Under the pieces are notes generated by a model. That model ran no database searches and was not told the DNA's origin. It saw only the letters and a program-made list of their open reading frames with translations. A DNA stretch of 64,000 nucleotides from Stenotrophomonas mori (lineage in GTDB: Bacteria; Pseudomonadota; Gammaproteobacteria; Xanthomonadales; Xanthomonadaceae): contig NZ_JAIKTS010000001.1 in NCBI RefSeq assembly GCF_023556335.1, positions 434,001 through 498,000 on the forward strand, given 5' to 3'. Below are positions 19,679 through 32,406 of this stretch, piece by piece. Both the position numbers and the translations under genes were made by a program. The stretch's first letter is position 1. The number at the start of each line of letters is the position of its first letter.

Positions 19679-19774
19679 GACTGCGGTTCCTCCAAAGTCC
19701 GCCGATTCTTGCATCTGCGGCGGTATTTTCTGTGAACACGGTTCAACCATGGACCGCCCCCGGGGGGCGTTGGT

Positions 19775-20656
19775 TCAGCCCCCGCTCTTGAGCCATTCCA
19801 GGCGGGTCGAGGCACCGTCCGCGCCCAGTTCGCGCTGCAGCGCGGGCAGCGCCGGGGCCAGCGCCTGGTCGAACTGCCAGGGGGGGTTGAGCAGCAGCAT
19901 GCCGCTGCCGTTGAGGCGCAGCGGCGAGTCGTCCGGACGGACCAGCAGTTCGGCCACCAGCGCCGATTTGGCCGGCAGGGCGGCGGCCTTGCGGAAGAAC
20001 GGCAGCAGGCTGCGGCGCTGCTTGATCGGGTACCACACCGCACACTGCGCCTGCGGCATGCGCGCCAGGACCTCGCGCAGGGCGGCGATGATCCGCGGGT
20101 ATTCCGCGTCCTGCGCCTCGTAGGGGGGGTCGACCAGCACCAGCGCGCGGCCGATCCGGGTGCTGCCGGCACGCGGTGGCAGCAGGGCGCGGAGGCTTTC
20201 GTAGCCATCGGCGGCCAGCACCTGCACCCGGCGGTCGCGGGCGAACAGGACATCCAGGGCCGCCGCCTCCTCCGGCTGCAGCTCGCAGGCGGCCATCCGG
20301 TCCTGCTCGCGCAGGGCCTGGGCGGCCAGCAGCGGCGAGCCGGGGTAGGCGAGCAGCGCGCCGACCGGGTTGTCGGCCTGCACCGCGCGCAGGTAGCGCT
20401 CCACCACGGCGGGCAGGGAAGCGGCGCCCATCAGCCGTCCGATGCCGTCGTCCGCCTCGGCGGTCCTGCGGCCCGGACTGCCGTTCGGCAATCGAGGAGC
20501 CTCGGCCGACAGCAGGTAGCGGCCGCGTCCGGCATGGGTGTCGAGTACGAAGAACGGCGTGTCCTTGCGCTTGAGCGCGTCGATCAGCGCCAGCAGGACG
20601 ATGTGCTTGAGCACGTCGGCATGGTTGCCGGCATGGAAGGCGTGGCGGTAGTTCAT
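19775..20656 (-). CDS. rlmJ: 23S rRNA (adenine-2030-N6)-methyltransferase RlmJ
   Basis: A 293-residue SAM-dependent methyltransferase modifying A2030 of 23S rRNA. MNYRHAFHAGNHADVLKHI at the N terminus is an almost invariant family start. The SAM-binding region is VLDTHAGRGRY (about 38-48), and the N6-adenine catalytic motif is DPPY in LVLVDPPYEAQ. The start fits the conserved N terminus exactly, so the longer frame to 20839 was discarded. It is monocistronic. Confidence 0.96.
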   Translation of the reverse strand: MNYRHAFHAGNHADVLKHIVLLALIDALKRKDTPFFVLDTHAGRGRYLLSAEAPRLPNGSPGRRTAEADDGIGRLMGAASLPAVVERYLRAVQADNPVGALLAYPGSPLLAAQALREQDRMAACELQPEEAAALDVLFARDRRVQVLAADGYESLRALLPPRAGSTRIGRALVLVDPPYEAQDAEYPRIIAALREVLARMPQAQCAVWYPIKQRRSLLPFFRKAAALPAKSALVAELLVRPDDSPLRLNGSGMLLLNPPWQFDQALAPALPALQRELGADGASTRLEWLKSGG

Positions 20657-20913
20657 CGCCGCAGTGTACGGGCGCCGCCCGGGGCAGGCCATGGCGGCCT
20701 CGTCCGGGCGGCACGGGCGTCGAGACAGTCCGGGTGCCGGGACGCTGGCGGGGCGCCGCACGGGACGGTGGCCGGACGGGATTTCCCGGTGCGGCGGGCC
20801 GCCGCCACGACGGGCCTGCCGCCGCGCGACCATGACCATTGGCCGGCTCCGGCAGGGACGCTGCTGGCTACACTCGGGCCTTTGCCGTGATCGGCCGCGG
20901 GCCGGGGGAAGTG

Positions 20914-22506
20914 ATGATCAAACGATGCATGCTGGCAGTGGGCATGGGGCTGGCGTTCGTGGGCAGCGCGGGCGCGGCCGAGAAGGTGGACCTGGAGATG
21001 GTGGGCAAGATCCGCCAGGAAGCGTTCCACCGCTCGCAGGTGATGGACACCTTCTCGCACCTGACCGAAAGCATCGGCCCGCGGCTGACCAACTCCCCGG
21101 CCATGGCCCGCGCCAATGCCTGGACGCGGCAGAAGTTCGGCGAGTGGGGACTGGTCGACGTGCACGATGAGGCGTTCGAGGACTTCGGCCGTGGCTGGGA
21201 GTTCGATTCGGCCAGCGTGGAGATGCTGGCCCCGCGCATGGCGCCGCTGTACGCCCTGCCCAAGGCCTGGACCCCGGGCACCGCGGGCACGGTCGAGGGC
21301 GAGGTGGTCAAGGTCGAGATCAAGAAGCTGGCCGACCTGGAGAAGTACAAGGGCACGCTGCGCGGCAAGATCCTGCTGCTGGGCGATGCGCGCGAGTACA
21401 AGCGCGGCACCGAGCCGGATTCGCACCGGCACGACGCGACCTCGCTGGAAGGGCTGCAGACGTTCGCCATCCCCGGCGGCAGCGACACCGACCGCGCCAA
21501 GCGGGTCAAGGAGTTCGCCGAACGCCAGGAGCTGGCGCGCGCCACCAATGCGTTCTTCGCCGAGGAAGGGGCGCTGGCCGCCCTCAGCATCAGCGGCTGG
21601 GACAACGGCATCATCCGCGTCGGCGGCGGCGGTTCGCGCAAGGCCGGCGAGCCGGTGGGCATTCCCGAACTGGCGATGATCGCCGAGCACTACAACCAGC
21701 TGGCGCGCGCGCTGGAGCGCGAGCAGCCGGTACGGGTGCGGGTCAATGTCGCCGCGCGCTTCACCGACGACAGCGACCAGCCCGGGCACAACACCGTGGC
21801 CGAGATCCGCGGCAGCGGCAAGGCCGACGAGATCGTGATGCTCGGCGCGCACATGGACTCCTGGCACACCGGTACCGGCGCGGCCGACAACGCCGCCGGC
21901 GTGGCGGTGATGATGGAGGCCATGCGCATCCTCAAGGCGGTGGGCGCCAAGCCCCGGCGCACCATCCGCGTGGCGCTGTGGAGCGGCGAGGAGCAGGGCC
22001 TGATCGGTTCGCAGGCGTATGTCGCACGGCATTTCGCGAACTACCCGGAGCCGACCGACCCGGCGCAGAAGGCACTGCCGGCCTCGCTGCGCGAACCGAC
22101 CGGGCCGCTGCGCCGGCTGCGCGACTACGAGAAGTTCTCCGTGTACTTCAACATGGACAACGGCTCGGGCCGCTTCCGCGGCATCTATGCCCAGGAGAAC
22201 ATCGCCGCGATGCCGATCTTCGAGGAGTGGCTGAAGCCGTTCCACGATGTCGGCGCCACCACCGTGGTCAGCCGCAACACCGGCAGCACCGACCACATCA
22301 GCTTCGACCGCGTCGGCCTGCCCGGCTTCCAGTTCATCCAGGACCGTCTGGACTATTTCAGCAATGTCCACCACAGCAACCTGGACACCTGGGACCACGC
22401 CGAGCCGGAAGACCTGAAGCAGGCGGCGGCGATCGTGGCCGCGTTCGTCTACAACGCCGCCATGCGCGACGAGAAGATGCCGCGCAAGCCGCTGCTGGAA
22501 GACTGA
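20914..22506 (+). CDS. M28 family zinc aminopeptidase, secreted
   Basis: A 530-residue exported peptidase. It has a signal peptide ending near residue 20 (GSAGA-AEKVD), a protease-associated insert region (about 120-260), and an M28 catalytic domain. Zinc ligands and catalytic residues are visible: H313 in GAHMDSW, D325 in GAADN, E359-E360 in SGEEQG, an Asp in NMDNGSG and the final His in HHSNLDTWD. It probably releases N-terminal amino acids from peptides in the periplasm or medium. ATG 20914 follows GGGGGAAG; a GTG one codon earlier is an alternative. A strong terminator follows. Confidence 0.93.
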   Translation: MIKRCMLAVGMGLAFVGSAGAAEKVDLEMVGKIRQEAFHRSQVMDTFSHLTESIGPRLTNSPAMARANAWTRQKFGEWGLVDVHDEAFEDFGRGWEFDSASVEMLAPRMAPLYALPKAWTPGTAGTVEGEVVKVEIKKLADLEKYKGTLRGKILLLGDAREYKRGTEPDSHRHDATSLEGLQTFAIPGGSDTDRAKRVKEFAERQELARATNAFFAEEGALAALSISGWDNGIIRVGGGGSRKAGEPVGIPELAMIAEHYNQLARALEREQPVRVRVNVAARFTDDSDQPGHNTVAEIRGSGKADEIVMLGAHMDSWHTGTGAADNAAGVAVMMEAMRILKAVGAKPRRTIRVALWSGEEQGLIGSQAYVARHFANYPEPTDPAQKALPASLREPTGPLRRLRDYEKFSVYFNMDNGSGRFRGIYAQENIAAMPIFEEWLKPFHDVGATTVVSRNTGSTDHISFDRVGLPGFQFIQDRLDYFSNVHHSNLDTWDHAEPEDLKQAAAIVAAFVYNAAMRDEKMPRKPLLED

Positions 22507-22522
22507 GCGCGCTGCAATCCGG

Positions 22523-22560
22523 AAAGGACCCGGGGCCGCTCTGCGGCCCCGGGTCTTTCT
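22523..22560 (+). terminator. Terminator of the M28 peptidase gene
   Basis: GACCCGGGGCCG pairs with CGGCCCCGGGTC around a 5-nt loop. It is preceded by AAAG and followed by TTTCT, a strong intrinsic terminator. Confidence 0.9.
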
Positions 22561-22683
22561 GTACCGGGGCAGGCGCCGTCGAGCCGGGCAACCGGCAGGC
22601 GCGGCGCCGGGGACTGATGACGTTGGGGCCGCCAGCGCGGTGAGGGCCTGGCCGGCGCGCTTCCCGCGTTTCGGAAGCCGCTC

Positions 22684-23087
22684 TCAGCTGGACGCCGCGC
22701 GCACCGCGTCCGGCAGCGGCGCGCTCCGGCCGGTCTGCGTGTCCATCCACACCACCACCACGTTGCCGTCCGAGTACAGGCGCGCGGGGTCCTTCTGGTC
22801 GACGATGCGGTGGCCGATGGTGACGCTGCTGTTGCCGAGGCGCTCGACGAACAGTTCCACCACGATGTCGTTGGGCCACACGATCGGCAGGCGGTAGTTG
22901 ATGTGGGTGTTGGCCACCACCGGGGCGATGCGGTCGTTCATCGATACCCCGTCCACGCCCAGCATCCAGCGCACGCGGGCTTCCTCGAGGAAGGACACGT
23001 ACTTGGCGTTGTTGACGTGGCCCATCGCGTCCATGTCGCGCCAGCGTACGCTGATCGGAACGCGGGCCAGTTGCTTGGGTTCGCTGC

Positions 23088-23091
<4 letters not shown>
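22684..23091 (-). CDS. Hotdog-fold acyl-CoA thioesterase
   Basis: A 135-residue 4HBT-type thioesterase. The active-site segment [20 protein letters not shown] at residues 17-36 includes the catalytic Asp and the GHVNN turn of the YbgC/FcbC group. It hydrolyses a cytosolic acyl-CoA that is not identifiable from sequence. The ATG overlaps the uvrA stop as ATGA, so it is probably translated from the uvrA message. The pairing with uvrA looks like transcriptional convenience rather than shared function. Confidence 0.9.
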
Positions 23092-26066
<2,975 letters not shown>

Positions 26067-26387
26067 GGGAAATCCGTTCTTGGCCGCGGCCGGGGGTGCC
26101 GGCATGCGGGGGTGTGGAGGGCCGGGAACATGTTCAGGCCGCGTCGGGCATGGCCGTCAGGGCCCGCGCGGGGCGGGAGCCGCACCGGAAGCGTGCGTTG
26201 CGGACGCGGCGGGAGAAGCTCCGGGGCGGGCGCGACAGGGACATGGGCATGTTCTTGGCCGGCGGCAGTCGATCAGCCTAACGGCCTTGTGATTTGGGGG
26301 CAATCGCGGCCATTGCCAGCGATCCGCGGGGCGTTCGGGGGCTGCGCAGGCCTTTGTTCAGGCAGGGTTTTCCCGGCCGGGGGCGGC
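26067..26387. other. Gene-free interval between uvrA and rplU
   Basis: These 321 bp hold the uvrA upstream region on one side and the approach to the rplU promoter on the other. No reading frame with a ribosome site, no structural RNA and no palindromic operator was found. Confidence 0.5.
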
Positions 26388-26417
26388 TTGACCCGAAACT
26401 CCCTGTCCCGTTAAAAT
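26388..26417 (+). promoter_or_regulatory. Sigma-70 promoter of rplU-rpmA
   Basis: TTGACC (26388-26393) and TAAAAT (26412-26417) are separated by 18 bp. The leader to rplU is about 57 nt. Confidence 0.8.
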
Positions 26418-26480
26418 CCCGCTCCTGTCCGCCCTCGATGGCGGCACAGCGACCACAATAACTACAGAGGAAGTCTGGTC

Positions 26481-26789
26481 ATGTATGCAGTTCTGGTAAC
26501 CGGCGGTAAGCAGTACCGCGTCGCGCAGGGGGAAACCCTCCGCGTTGAGAAGCTCGAAGCCGAAGCCGGCAGCGAGATCACGTTCGACACCGTCCTGATG
26601 CTCGGCGATGCCGACGGCATCAAGATCGGCGATGCCCTGAAGGGCGCTTCGGTGACCGCCAAGGTCGTGGCCCACGGCCGCGCCGACAAGGTGCGGATCA
26701 TCAAGTTCCGCCGGCGCAAGCACCACATGAAGCGCCAGGGTCACCGCCAGTACTACACCGAAATCGAAATCACCGGCATCGCCGGCTAA
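26481..26789 (+). CDS. rplU: 50S ribosomal protein L21
   Basis: A 102-residue L21 of the large subunit, complete from [14 protein letters not shown] to the C-terminal ITGIAG. The family signature [17 protein letters not shown] is at about residues 73-89. It is co-transcribed with rpmA 18 bp downstream, from a clear sigma-70 promoter. The order rplU-rpmA-obgE is widely conserved, but here an extra gene sits before obgE. Confidence 0.99.
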   Translation: MYAVLVTGGKQYRVAQGETLRVEKLEAEAGSEITFDTVLMLGDADGIKIGDALKGASVTAKVVAHGRADKVRIIKFRRRKHHMKRQGHRQYYTEIEITGIAG

Positions 26790-26807
26790 TCCCAAGGAGA
26801 ATCCGTC

Positions 26808-27068
26808 ATGGCACATAAAAAGGGCGTAGGCTCCTCGCGTAACGGCCGCGATTCCAACCCGAAGTACCTGGGCGTCAAGATCTTCGGCGGCCAGGCCATC
26901 GAAGCCGGCAACATCATCGTGCGTCAGCGCGGCACCCAGTTCCATCCGGGCGCCGGCGTCGGCCTGGGTCGCGACCACACGCTGTTCGCGCTGGTCGACG
27001 GCAAGGTCGAGTTCTCGGTGAAGGGCGCCAAGAAGCGTCGCACCGTGAGCGTCGTCGCGGACGTCTGA
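26808..27068 (+). CDS. rpmA: 50S ribosomal protein L27
   Basis: An 86-residue L27, complete. [17 protein letters not shown] at the N terminus reaches the peptidyl-transferase centre, and the [15 protein letters not shown] segment is conserved. No leader extension of the Firmicutes type is present. The AAGGAG ribosome site lies just before the ATG. A terminator 48 nt after the stop separates it from the downstream lipoprotein and obgE. Confidence 0.99.
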   Translation: MAHKKGVGSSRNGRDSNPKYLGVKIFGGQAIEAGNIIVRQRGTQFHPGAGVGLGRDHTLFALVDGKVEFSVKGAKKRRTVSVVADV

Positions 27069-27115
27069 TCGCCGCACGTGCAGGCACCCCAGCTCCGGCG
27101 CGGGTGCCGCCGACG

Positions 27116-27139
27116 AAAGCCCCGCTTCGGCGGGGCTTG
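27116..27139 (+). terminator. Terminator after rpmA
   Basis: AAAGCCCCGC / GCGGGGCTT stem with a TTCG tetraloop region. It should end most rplU-rpmA transcripts, so the next genes need read-through or their own promoter. Confidence 0.85.
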
Positions 27140-27185
27140 TCGTTTCCAGGTGGTCCACGGTTTTGCGAACGGGCAGGGGGCAGGG

Positions 27186-29052
<1,867 letters not shown>

Positions 29053-29074
29053 GTTTCCCGCCCCCGCAGACGGA

Positions 29075-29109
29075 AGCGCCGCTTTCCCGATGGGAAGCGG
29101 CGTTTTTTT
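29075..29109 (+). terminator. Terminator of obgE
   Basis: GCGCCGCTTTCCC pairs with GGGAAGCGGCG and is followed by seven T residues, 20 nt after the stop. Confidence 0.92.
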
Positions 29110-29219
29110 GTACGCGGCCATGCCGGGCGGCCGGGCAGGGGGGTTCCCGGCGGCGCAGGGGCGGGTGAGGGCTGGCCGGCGCCGTCCTGCGGAAAGCGCC
29201 GCGGGCAACGGGCGGGCAA

Positions 29220-29247
29220 CAAAAAGCCCGGCGTGGGCCGGGCTTTT
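29220..29247 (-). terminator. Terminator of rpsT
   Basis: AAAAAGCCCGGC / GCCGGGCTTTT hairpin lies 37 nt after the rpsT stop. On the reverse strand it ends in a T run. Confidence 0.9.
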
Positions 29248-29283
29248 CCTGCCGGGAACCTGGCGGTTCCTGGGGCTGCCGGA

Positions 29284-29553
29284 TCAGGCGGCCTTGAGCG
29301 CCTTGATGCGGGCGGTCAGGCGGCTCTTGTGGCGGGCGGCCTTGTTCTTGTGGATCAGGCCACGGGCGCTGAAACGGTCGAGGATCGGCTGGGCGACAGC
29401 GAAGGCCGCCTCGGCGCCGCTGGCGTCATTGGCGTCCAGGGCCTTGATCACCTTCTTGACGGCGGTGCGCAGCATCGAGCGCTGAGCCGTGTTGCGTGCA
29501 TTGCGCACAACGGTCTGCTTGGCGCGCTTCTGGGCGGACTTGATATTGGCCAC
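29284..29553 (-). CDS. rpsT: 30S ribosomal protein S20
   Basis: An 89-residue S20 of the small subunit, with N-terminal [12 protein letters not shown] and the Lys/Arg-rich C-terminal [12 protein letters not shown]. The start codon is GTG, not ATG. A weak start codon is part of S20 autoregulation in E. coli, where it is TTG, so the same logic may apply. A TTGACG/CATACT promoter lies 48-76 bp upstream. It is monocistronic and divergent from murJ. Confidence 0.98.
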   Translation of the reverse strand: MANIKSAQKRAKQTVVRNARNTAQRSMLRTAVKKVIKALDANDASGAEAAFAVAQPILDRFSARGLIHKNKAARHKSRLTARIKALKAA

Positions 29554-29600
29554 GGTGGTGGTTTCCTGAAAATCGGTATGGTGGGAACAGCAAGCACGGA

Positions 29601-29629
29601 AGTATGATGGGCGGAAGAATGAACGTCAA
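29601..29629 (-). promoter_or_regulatory. Sigma-70 promoter of rpsT
   Basis: On the reverse strand TTGACG (29629-29624) and CATACT (29606-29601) are separated by exactly 17 bp. A forward TATGAT at 29603-29608, a possible murJ -10, overlaps it. Confidence 0.75.
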
Positions 29630-29653
29630 GTCGGGTTGTCAAGGGGAAATGCG

Positions 29654-31282
29654 TTGAGCGGCCGGTTGCTGAAATCCACGGCGGTGTTCAGCGCCATGAC
29701 CTTCCTGTCGCGCATCAGTGGCCTGGTGCGCGACCAGGTGTACGCCCAGGTGTTCGGTGCGAGTGCGGCGATGGATGCGTTCGTGGTCGCATTCAGGATT
29801 CCCAACTTCCTGCGCCGGCTGTCCGCCGAGGGTTCGTTCTCGATGGCCTTCGTCCCGGTGCTGGCCGAGTACAAGGCGAAAGGCGACGCGGCGGCGGTCA
29901 AGGCGCTGGTCGACCGGGTCGCCGGGGCGCTGATCGCGGCGCTGCTGGTGGTGACGGGGCTGGCGCTGGTGCTCGCGCCCTGGGTGATGCGGGTGTTCGC
30001 GCCGGGCTTCGCGCCGGGCAGCGAACAGGCCGAACTGGCCACCCTGATGCTGCAGATCACCTTTCCCTATGCGCTGTTCATCTCGTTGGCGGCGTTGGCC
30101 GGCGGCATCCTGAACAGCTACCAGCGCTTCGCCATTCCGGCGCTGTCGCCGATCCTGCTCAACCTGTCGATGATCGCCGCGGCATTGTGCCTGGCGCCGC
30201 GGATGCGCGGCTGGGGCTATGAGCCGGTACTGGCGCTGGCCTGGGGCGTATTCGCCGCGGGCATCCTGCAGCTGGCGTTCCAGCTGCCGTCGCTGGCGCG
30301 GCTGGGACTGCTGCCGCGGCCGCGGCTGGACCTCGCCCACGCCGGGGTGCGCAAGATCCTGCGGTTGATGGTGCCGACCCTGTTCGGCTCCTCGGTGGCG
30401 CAGGTGAACCTGCTGTTCAACACCCTGGCCGCGTCGCTGCTGATGGGCGGCAGCGTGACCTGGCTGTACTACAGCGACCGGCTGCTGGAGTTCCCGCTGG
30501 GCATGTTCGGGGTGGCGATCGGCACCGTCATCCTGCCGCACCTGTCCGGCCGGCATGCCGCCGAGGATGCGCAGGGCTACTCGCGGAGCCTGGACTGGGG
30601 GTTCCGGCTGTGCCTGCTGATCGGGGTCCCGGCCTGCCTGGGGCTGATCCTGTGCGCGCAGCCGCTGCTGGCCACGCTGTTCCAGTACGGCCGCTTCTCC
30701 GAGCTGGACACCCGCATGAGCAGCCTCAGCCTGGTCGCCCAGGCCACCGCGGTGCCGGCGTTCCTGCTGGTGAAGGTGCTGGCCCCGGCCTTCTATTCGC
30801 GGCAGGACACGCGCACCCCGGTCAAGGCCGCGCTGGCCTCGATCGCGATCAACATCGCCTGCGCGGCCGCGCTGTTCGCGGCGCTGCTGTGGCTCACGCC
30901 GACCGGTCGCGCGGCGCTGGCGGCGGCCGACGGGCGCTGGCTGGCGGCCCTGAAGGACGTGGAGGGCGCGCATGCGCTGCTGGCGCTGGCGATCGCGGTG
31001 GCCGGCTGGGCCAATGCCCTGCAGCTGTGGGGGTACCTGCGCCGGGCGCGGGTGTACCGCCTGCAGCCGGGGTGGGGACGGTTCCTGCGCCAGCTGCTGG
31101 TGGCCAGCCTGGCCATGGCCGCGGCCGTGCTGGCGCTGCGGCTGCAGTGGGCCGACTGGACCCCCTGGAGCTGGCTGGAACGTGGCTGGCGCCTGGGCGT
31201 GCTGGTGGGCGCCGGCGCCGGCGCCTATGCCGCCGGCCTGCTGCTGATGGGCTACCGCCCGCGCGAGCTGCGCGGCCAGTAG
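29654..31282 (+). CDS. murJ: Lipid II flippase MurJ
   Basis: A 542-residue, 14-helix MOP-superfamily flippase that exposes lipid II to the periplasm for cell-wall synthesis. SRISGLVRDQVYAQVFG and RIPNFLRRLSAEGSFSMAFVP are diagnostic and contain the conserved charged residues of the central cavity. The start is TTG at 29654, with AAGGGG seven bases upstream. A TTG at 29636 would overlap that ribosome site. The gene is essential in most bacteria. It is followed by ribF 83 bp downstream. Confidence 0.96.
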   Translation: MSGRLLKSTAVFSAMTFLSRISGLVRDQVYAQVFGASAAMDAFVVAFRIPNFLRRLSAEGSFSMAFVPVLAEYKAKGDAAAVKALVDRVAGALIAALLVVTGLALVLAPWVMRVFAPGFAPGSEQAELATLMLQITFPYALFISLAALAGGILNSYQRFAIPALSPILLNLSMIAAALCLAPRMRGWGYEPVLALAWGVFAAGILQLAFQLPSLARLGLLPRPRLDLAHAGVRKILRLMVPTLFGSSVAQVNLLFNTLAASLLMGGSVTWLYYSDRLLEFPLGMFGVAIGTVILPHLSGRHAAEDAQGYSRSLDWGFRLCLLIGVPACLGLILCAQPLLATLFQYGRFSELDTRMSSLSLVAQATAVPAFLLVKVLAPAFYSRQDTRTPVKAALASIAINIACAAALFAALLWLTPTGRAALAAADGRWLAALKDVEGAHALLALAIAVAGWANALQLWGYLRRARVYRLQPGWGRFLRQLLVASLAMAAAVLALRLQWADWTPWSWLERGWRLGVLVGAGAGAYAAGLLLMGYRPRELRGQ

Positions 31283-31305
31283 GGCGGTTGCGGCGCGGGC
31301 GCCGC

Positions 31306-31311
31306 TATACT
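31306..31311 (+). promoter_or_regulatory. Candidate -10 box of the ribF-ileS operon
   Basis: TATACT is 54 nt before the ribF ATG. A GC-rich hairpin, CCGGCGCC / GGCGCCGG at about 31333-31350, lies in the resulting leader. No matching -35 is obvious. Confidence 0.5.
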
Positions 31312-31365
31312 GGCCCGCTACATACGACAGAACCGGCGCCTGGGCGCCGGATCGACCCGGGTTGA

Positions 31366-32406
31366 ATGAGCAGGCTGTTTAGAGACGTCGAAGGCGGGGT
31401 GCTGTTCCCGCAGGGAAGCGTGGTCTGCATCGGTGCTTTCGATGGCCTGCACAGGGGCCACCGGACGCTGGTGCGGCACGCGGTCGCGCGCGCGCGCGCC
31501 GTGGGCGTGCCCGCGGTGGCGCTGGCGTTCGAGCCGCTGCCGCGCGAGTTCTTCGCCCGGGGGGCCCCGCCGCCGCGGCTGATGCTGGCGCGCGACAAGG
31601 TGGCCTCGCTGCGCGGGCTCGGCATCGACAGTGTCGGCCTGCTGCGCTTCGACGCGAAGATGGCCGCCATCACCGCCGCCGATTTCGTGCGCGACATGCT
31701 GGTGCGGCGCCTGGGCGTGCGCGAAGTGTGGATCGGCCCGGGGTTCCATTTCGGCAACCGCCGCGGGGGCGACCTGGCGTTGCTGCAGGCGATGGGGGCG
31801 GAGCTGGGCTTCGGCGCCGGCGAGATCGCGCCGGTGCACCTGGACGGCGAGCGTATTTCCAGCACCCGTATCCGCGAGCTGCTGGTGGCCGGCGAGTTCG
31901 CCCATGCGGGCGAGCTGCTGGGGCGGCCGTACGCGATCGGCGGGCGGGTCGTGCGCGGGCGCCAGCTGGGGCGGACCCTGGGGTTCCCGACGGCCAACCT
32001 GCGCTTTCCCAAAACCCCGGCGCTGTCGGGCATCTACGCGACCCGGGTGCACGGGGTCGCCGAGCAGCCCTGGCCCTCGGTGTCGAGTTTCGGCACGCGC
32101 CCGACCGTGCAGGGCGTGGAGCCGCTGCTGGAGGCGCACCTGTTCGATTTCCAGGGCGACCTGTACGGCCGTCATATCGAGGTCGAGTTCGTCGCCAAGC
32201 TGCGCGACGAGGAAAAATTCGACAGCCTGGACGCCCTGACCGAGCAGATGCAGCGCGATGCGCAGCAGGCGCGCCGGATCCTCGGCGACGGCGCGAACCC
32301 TTGCGGCAGCCCGCACCTCTCCCGTACAGGGAACGGTGCTGGAACGCCGCCGCAACAGCCCGCACAGCCCTGTGCGGACTCTTCAACTACAGCCGCGCAA
32401 CGGTAA
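31366..32406 (+). CDS. ribF: Bifunctional riboflavin kinase / FAD synthetase
   Basis: A 346-residue enzyme making FMN then FAD. The N-terminal adenylyltransferase has GAFDGLHRGH at about 23-32 and SSTRIRELL near 165. The C-terminal flavokinase has GRTLGFPTANL near 204 and FGTRP near 242. Its last 40 or so residues, after the kinase fold, are low-complexity (GNGAGTPPQQPAQP) and are probably an unstructured tail. The stop codon directly abuts the ileS ATG. Confidence 0.95.
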   Translation: MSRLFRDVEGGVLFPQGSVVCIGAFDGLHRGHRTLVRHAVARARAVGVPAVALAFEPLPREFFARGAPPPRLMLARDKVASLRGLGIDSVGLLRFDAKMAAITAADFVRDMLVRRLGVREVWIGPGFHFGNRRGGDLALLQAMGAELGFGAGEIAPVHLDGERISSTRIRELLVAGEFAHAGELLGRPYAIGGRVVRGRQLGRTLGFPTANLRFPKTPALSGIYATRVHGVAEQPWPSVSSFGTRPTVQGVEPLLEAHLFDFQGDLYGRHIEVEFVAKLRDEEKFDSLDALTEQMQRDAQQARRILGDGANPCGSPHLSRTGNGAGTPPQQPAQPCADSSTTAAQR

